Below, piece by piece: positions 61,783 to 64,000 of a DNA stretch of 64,000 nt. The stretch is from contig NZ_JANFNH010000001.1 in the NCBI RefSeq assembly GCF_024436055.1, forward strand, positions 496,001 to 560,000. Reading direction: 5' to 3'. Origin of the DNA: Streptantibioticus rubrisoli (GTDB lineage Bacteria; Actinomycetota; Actinomycetes; Streptomycetales; Streptomycetaceae). The position numbers were made by a program, and so were the translations under genes. The stretch's first letter is position 1. Every line of letters begins with the position of its first letter. The notes beneath the pieces are model-generated. The model made no database searches. It was not told the origin of the DNA and saw nothing but the letters and a program-made list of their open reading frames with translations.

Positions 61783-62184
61783 ATGCTGGTTCGCTATCCC
61801 CGCACGCGGTACTCGAGACACCCCAACTGCCTGTACGCACGGCCGGATCGGGAGCGGTCGGCGCCCGCGGCCGACGTGGCTGCCGAACCCGCGGCATCCC
61901 CGCAGGGTGTGGTCATCGACCGGGAGCGGCGTACGGCATCGGTCGACGGGCGGCCGATCTCCCTGACGTATCTGGAGTTCGAACTCCTCGCCCGTCTGGT
62001 AACGGCCCCGCGGCGGGTGCACACCCGGACGCAGTTGATCAACGAGGTGTGGCGGCAACCGTCCGTCGGCGACACCCGCACCGTGGACGTCCACGTCGCC
62101 AGACTCCGCCGCAAGCTGGGCCCGGCGCACCGCTCGCTCATCGCGACCGTACGCCAGGTCGGCTACACATACCGTCCGGCGTGA
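61783..62184 (+). CDS. Receiver-less OmpR-type winged-helix regulator
   Basis: A 133-residue protein with a C-terminal Trans_reg_C winged helix (RRTASVDGRPISLTYLEFEL, TRTVDVHVARLRRKLG, VRQVGYTYRP) but no phospho-receiver; the N-terminal 40 residues are unstructured and basic. Such stand-alone effector domains bind DNA without a partner kinase. ATG 61783 follows AAGGAGGGG. The Zur-like box upstream suggests zinc control. It is convergent with the arsR gene, two bases between stops. Confidence 0.88.
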   Translation: MLVRYPRTRYSRHPNCLYARPDRERSAPAADVAAEPAASPQGVVIDRERRTASVDGRPISLTYLEFELLARLVTAPRRVHTRTQLINEVWRQPSVGDTRTVDVHVARLRRKLGPAHRSLIATVRQVGYTYRPA

Positions 62185-62186
62185 TG

Positions 62187-62573
62187 TCACGCGTGCGCGG
62201 ACGCCGAACCGGGCGTTGCCGAAAGTGCCTTGAGCAGTTCCACGATCTCGGGATCGCGCAGGCGGTAGCGGACCACCCGGCCGTCCCGGTCGGCCCACAC
62301 GGCGCCCGAGGTGCGCAACAGCCGCAGCGCCTGGGAGACCGCCGTGTCCCGCATACCGGTGGCGAGCGCCAGATCGGAGACCGCGGTGGGGCCCGCCCGG
62401 TACAGCGCGAGCAGCAGCGAGAGGCGGCCTGGGTCGGCGAGCAAGGCGAAGCGCTCGGCCCAGGTGCGCACCCGCTGGGGGTCGCCGATCCCCTCGATGG
62501 CATCGCACACCGTGTGCTCGTCGATGGCGCGCTGGTGCGCGCGCTGCGGGGGAACCAAGTGCATGGGTGGCAT
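62187..62573 (-). CDS. ArsR-family metal-responsive repressor
   Basis: A 128-residue ArsR/SmtB winged-helix protein: FALLADPGRLSLLLALYRAG, DLALATGMRDTAVSQALRLL recognition helix and VVRYRLRDPEIV wing. His and Cys in the N-terminal part (MHLVPPQRAHQRAIDEHTVC) could form a metal site like those of nickel/cobalt sensors. Starts 62573 or 62564. It diverges from the nickel/cobalt permease, and a palindrome lies between them, so it probably represses both. Confidence 0.9.
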   Translation of the reverse strand: MPPMHLVPPQRAHQRAIDEHTVCDAIEGIGDPQRVRTWAERFALLADPGRLSLLLALYRAGPTAVSDLALATGMRDTAVSQALRLLRTSGAVWADRDGRVVRYRLRDPEIVELLKALSATPGSASAHA

Positions 62574-62593
62574 TCTCGCCCCACTCCGCGCTG

Positions 62594-62622
62594 TTGACCA
62601 ACACACCTGCACACCTGTGCAG
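62594..62622. promoter_or_regulatory. Promoter with ArsR-type palindromic operator
   Basis: CTGCACA-CC-TGTGCAG (62607-62622) is a perfect inverted repeat of the kind bound by ArsR/SmtB repressors. TTGACC at 62594-62599 could be the -35 of the permease transcript, so that bound repressor would cover the spacer and -10. It lies between arsR and the riboswitch. Confidence 0.7.
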
Positions 62623-62637
62623 ACTTGAAGCCACCAT

Positions 62638-62663
62638 GGCTGGACATCTACCGTTGTCCAGCC
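62638..62663 (+). other. Hairpin preceding the riboswitch
   Basis: GGCTGGAC (62638-62645) pairs with GTCCAGCC (62656-62663) around a ten-base loop. Its right arm overlaps the first bases of the riboswitch P1 stem, so the two structures could be mutually exclusive. Confidence 0.5.
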
Positions 62664-62829
62664 GTGGTGTTCGGGAAGACCGGTGCGAAGCCGGAGCGGC
62701 CCTCGCCACTGTGATCGGGGAGTTGGCATACCTCCGCCACCACCAGGCGGTACGCCACTGGGGCCTTCGGGTGCCGGGAAGGTCGGGTACGTCGGCGTTC
62801 GACCCGTCAGCCAGGAGACCGGCCACGGC
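62661..62829 (+). ncRNA. Cobalamin (B12) riboswitch
   Basis: The leader of the nickel/cobalt permease matches the cobalamin riboswitch consensus: GGGAAG (62673), GCCACTG (62705-62711), a second GCCACTG (62754-62760), GGGAAGG (62776) and the B12 box AGCCAGGAGACCGGCC (62809-62824). The ends pair as P1: GCCGTGG (62661-62667) with CCACGGC (62823-62829). It ends 46 bases before the permease start. Cobalamin binding is expected to lower permease expression, by hiding the ribosome binding site or ending transcription. Confidence 0.93.
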
Positions 62830-62875
62830 ACCGCACGCGACCTACGTCCACGAGGTGCTGGAGAGGCTCCCTGAG

Positions 62876-63994
62876 ATGACCCTGTCTGAAAACTCCGCCT
62901 CGGCCGTGGCCGTTCCGGCCACGCCGCTGATCCGCTGGGAACGCAAGGACTGGATACGCACCGGCGGGCTGCTGGCGGTGATAGCCGCCCTGCACGTCGT
63001 CGCCTTCGCCATCCTGGTGACGATGGTCGCCCCCCACCACTACACCGTCGGCAAGCAGGTCTTCGGCCTCGGTCTGGGCGTCACCGCGTACACCCTGGGC
63101 ATGCGCCACGCCTTCGACGCCGACCACATCGCCGCGATCGACAACACCACCCGCAAGCTGATGGCCGATGGCAAACGTCCCATCTCGGTGGGCTTCTGGT
63201 TCGCCCTCGGCCACTCCTCCATCGTGATCGTCCTCGCCGGGGGCATCGCGGCCGGTGCGCACTTCGCCACCACCTTGACCAACGACAACTCCAGCACCCG
63301 CCAGACCCTCGGCGTGGTCAGCACCAGCGTCTCCGGTGGCTTCCTCTATCTGATCGCCGCCCTCAACCTGCTCTCGCTGGCCGGGATCTACCGGGTCTTC
63401 AAGGCCATGCGGGCAGGCCAGTTCGACGAGCACGAACTGGAGAAGCACCTGGACTCCCGTGGCTTCCTCAACCGCGTCCTGGGACGGCTGACCAAGTCCA
63501 TCACCCGCCCCGGCCAGATGTACCCGGTGGGCCTGCTGTTCGGCATCGGCTTCGACACCGCCACCGAGGTCACGCTGATGGTGATGGCGGGCTCCGGCGC
63601 CGCCGCCGGACTGCCCTGGTACGCGATCCTTTGCCTGCCGCTGCTGTTCGCCGCCGGAATGAGCCTGTTCGACACGCTTGACGGCACCTTCATGAACTTC
63701 GCCTACCACTGGGCGTTTTCCAACCCGGTGCGCAAGGTCTACTACAACCTCACCATCACCGGCCTGTCCATCGCCGTCGCCTTCCTCATCGGCACCATCG
63801 AACTGGTCGGCGTCCTGCACGACCAACTCAGCCTCGACGACGCCGTCACCAACTGGATCTCCGGCATCGACCTCAACAACGTGGGCTTCGTCATCGTCGG
63901 TCTGTTCGTGGTGGTGTGGGTCTGCGCGTTGACCTACTGGCGGCTGGCCAAGGTCGAGCGCCGCTGGCCCGTGCCGACGGCCGAAGCCGACTGA
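62876..63994 (+). CDS. Nickel/cobalt permease (NiCoT family)
   Basis: A 372-residue permease with eight spans. The NiCoT signature is in span 2, RHAFDADHIAAIDN, the metal-selecting HX4DH type motif (His78, Asp83, His84). FALGHSSIV, LFGIGFDTATE and GMSLFDTLDG are the other conserved segments. It imports Ni2+ and/or Co2+; the cobalamin riboswitch in its leader argues that cobalt for B12 is the main cargo. ATG 62876 follows GGAGAGG; the open frame upstream runs through the riboswitch and is not coding. Its stop lies six bases before the window end. Confidence 0.95.
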   Translation: MTLSENSASAVAVPATPLIRWERKDWIRTGGLLAVIAALHVVAFAILVTMVAPHHYTVGKQVFGLGLGVTAYTLGMRHAFDADHIAAIDNTTRKLMADGKRPISVGFWFALGHSSIVIVLAGGIAAGAHFATTLTNDNSSTRQTLGVVSTSVSGGFLYLIAALNLLSLAGIYRVFKAMRAGQFDEHELEKHLDSRGFLNRVLGRLTKSITRPGQMYPVGLLFGIGFDTATEVTLMVMAGSGAAAGLPWYAILCLPLLFAAGMSLFDTLDGTFMNFAYHWAFSNPVRKVYYNLTITGLSIAVAFLIGTIELVGVLHDQLSLDDAVTNWISGIDLNNVGFVIVGLFVVVWVCALTYWRLAKVERRWPVPTAEAD

Positions 63995-64000
63995 ACCGCG

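Noticed and set aside
62567-62875. N-terminal extension of the nickel/cobalt permease
   Set aside because: This DNA is the cobalamin riboswitch and ArsR operator; the extension does not resemble permeases.

Overview
The window is high-GC actinobacterial chromosome, most likely from Streptomyces or a close relative in the Streptomycetaceae. Signs are the strong G/C bias at third codon positions, frequent GTG and TTG starts behind purine-rich ribosome binding sites, SpoIIE-type phosphatases fused to GAF/PAS and HATPase modules, mycothiol-linked DinB-like families, a DUF5709 protein, an MT0933-type antitoxin and rare TTA codons. No transposase, integrase, CRISPR array, rRNA or tRNA was seen.

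Layout. 1-6126: start of a sensor kinase (cut by the window edge), a glycerol uptake pair (glpF-glpK), an ohr peroxiredoxin behind two OhrR-type boxes, and a large PAS/GAF/SpoIIE/HATPase phosphatase. 6610-12779: the most distinctive locus, a coupled operon of a GNAT-like protein, a LuxE/PaaK-like ligase and a LuxC reductase fused to a second LuxE/PaaK domain, facing a third PaaK-like ligase across a bidirectional terminator. It looks like an ATP-dependent carboxylic acid activation and reduction pathway. 12941-18487: a serine hydrolase, a MerR/PP2C gene remnant junction, a coupled RNA ligase-DinB pair, DUF3626 and small mycothiol/SRPBCC-type genes. 18712-25367: an MFS exporter, a small secreted SH3 protein, an alpha/beta hydrolase and the pentose phosphate pair gnd-zwf. 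25472-34134: secreted proteins, a universal stress protein, a flavin reductase, an SDR and a secreted pyroglutamyl-peptidase-like protein whose catalytic Cys is Ser. 34226-46686: family X DNA polymerase, a channel-like membrane protein, two glycosyltransferases, an rRNA methyltransferase, a LURP-one protein, an acyl-CoA ligase, a methyltransferase divergent from an XRE-cupin regulator, and a coupled Smr/zinc-ribbon pair.

46926-60672: a three-subunit molybdenum aldehyde oxidoreductase like PaoABC, DUF5709, an orphan antitoxin, secreted proteins, a polysaccharide deacetylase, a xylose/ribose-type ABC importer and a second SpoIIE phosphatase. 60788-63994: a metal-handling end, with a TOBE/Mop regulator, a receiver-less winged-helix regulator behind a Zur-like box, an ArsR repressor and a nickel/cobalt permease read through a clear cobalamin riboswitch.

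A 145-bp repeat occurs twice (6124-6268 and, inverted, 18568-18714). In both places it begins at the TAG stop codon of an unrelated gene and continues in the direction of transcription, so it may be a dispersed 3' end element. Two genes carry a rare TTA codon (the kinase at codon 20 and the peptidase-like gene at codon 4) and may depend on the bldA tRNA. All names rest on reading the sequence; no search was run.
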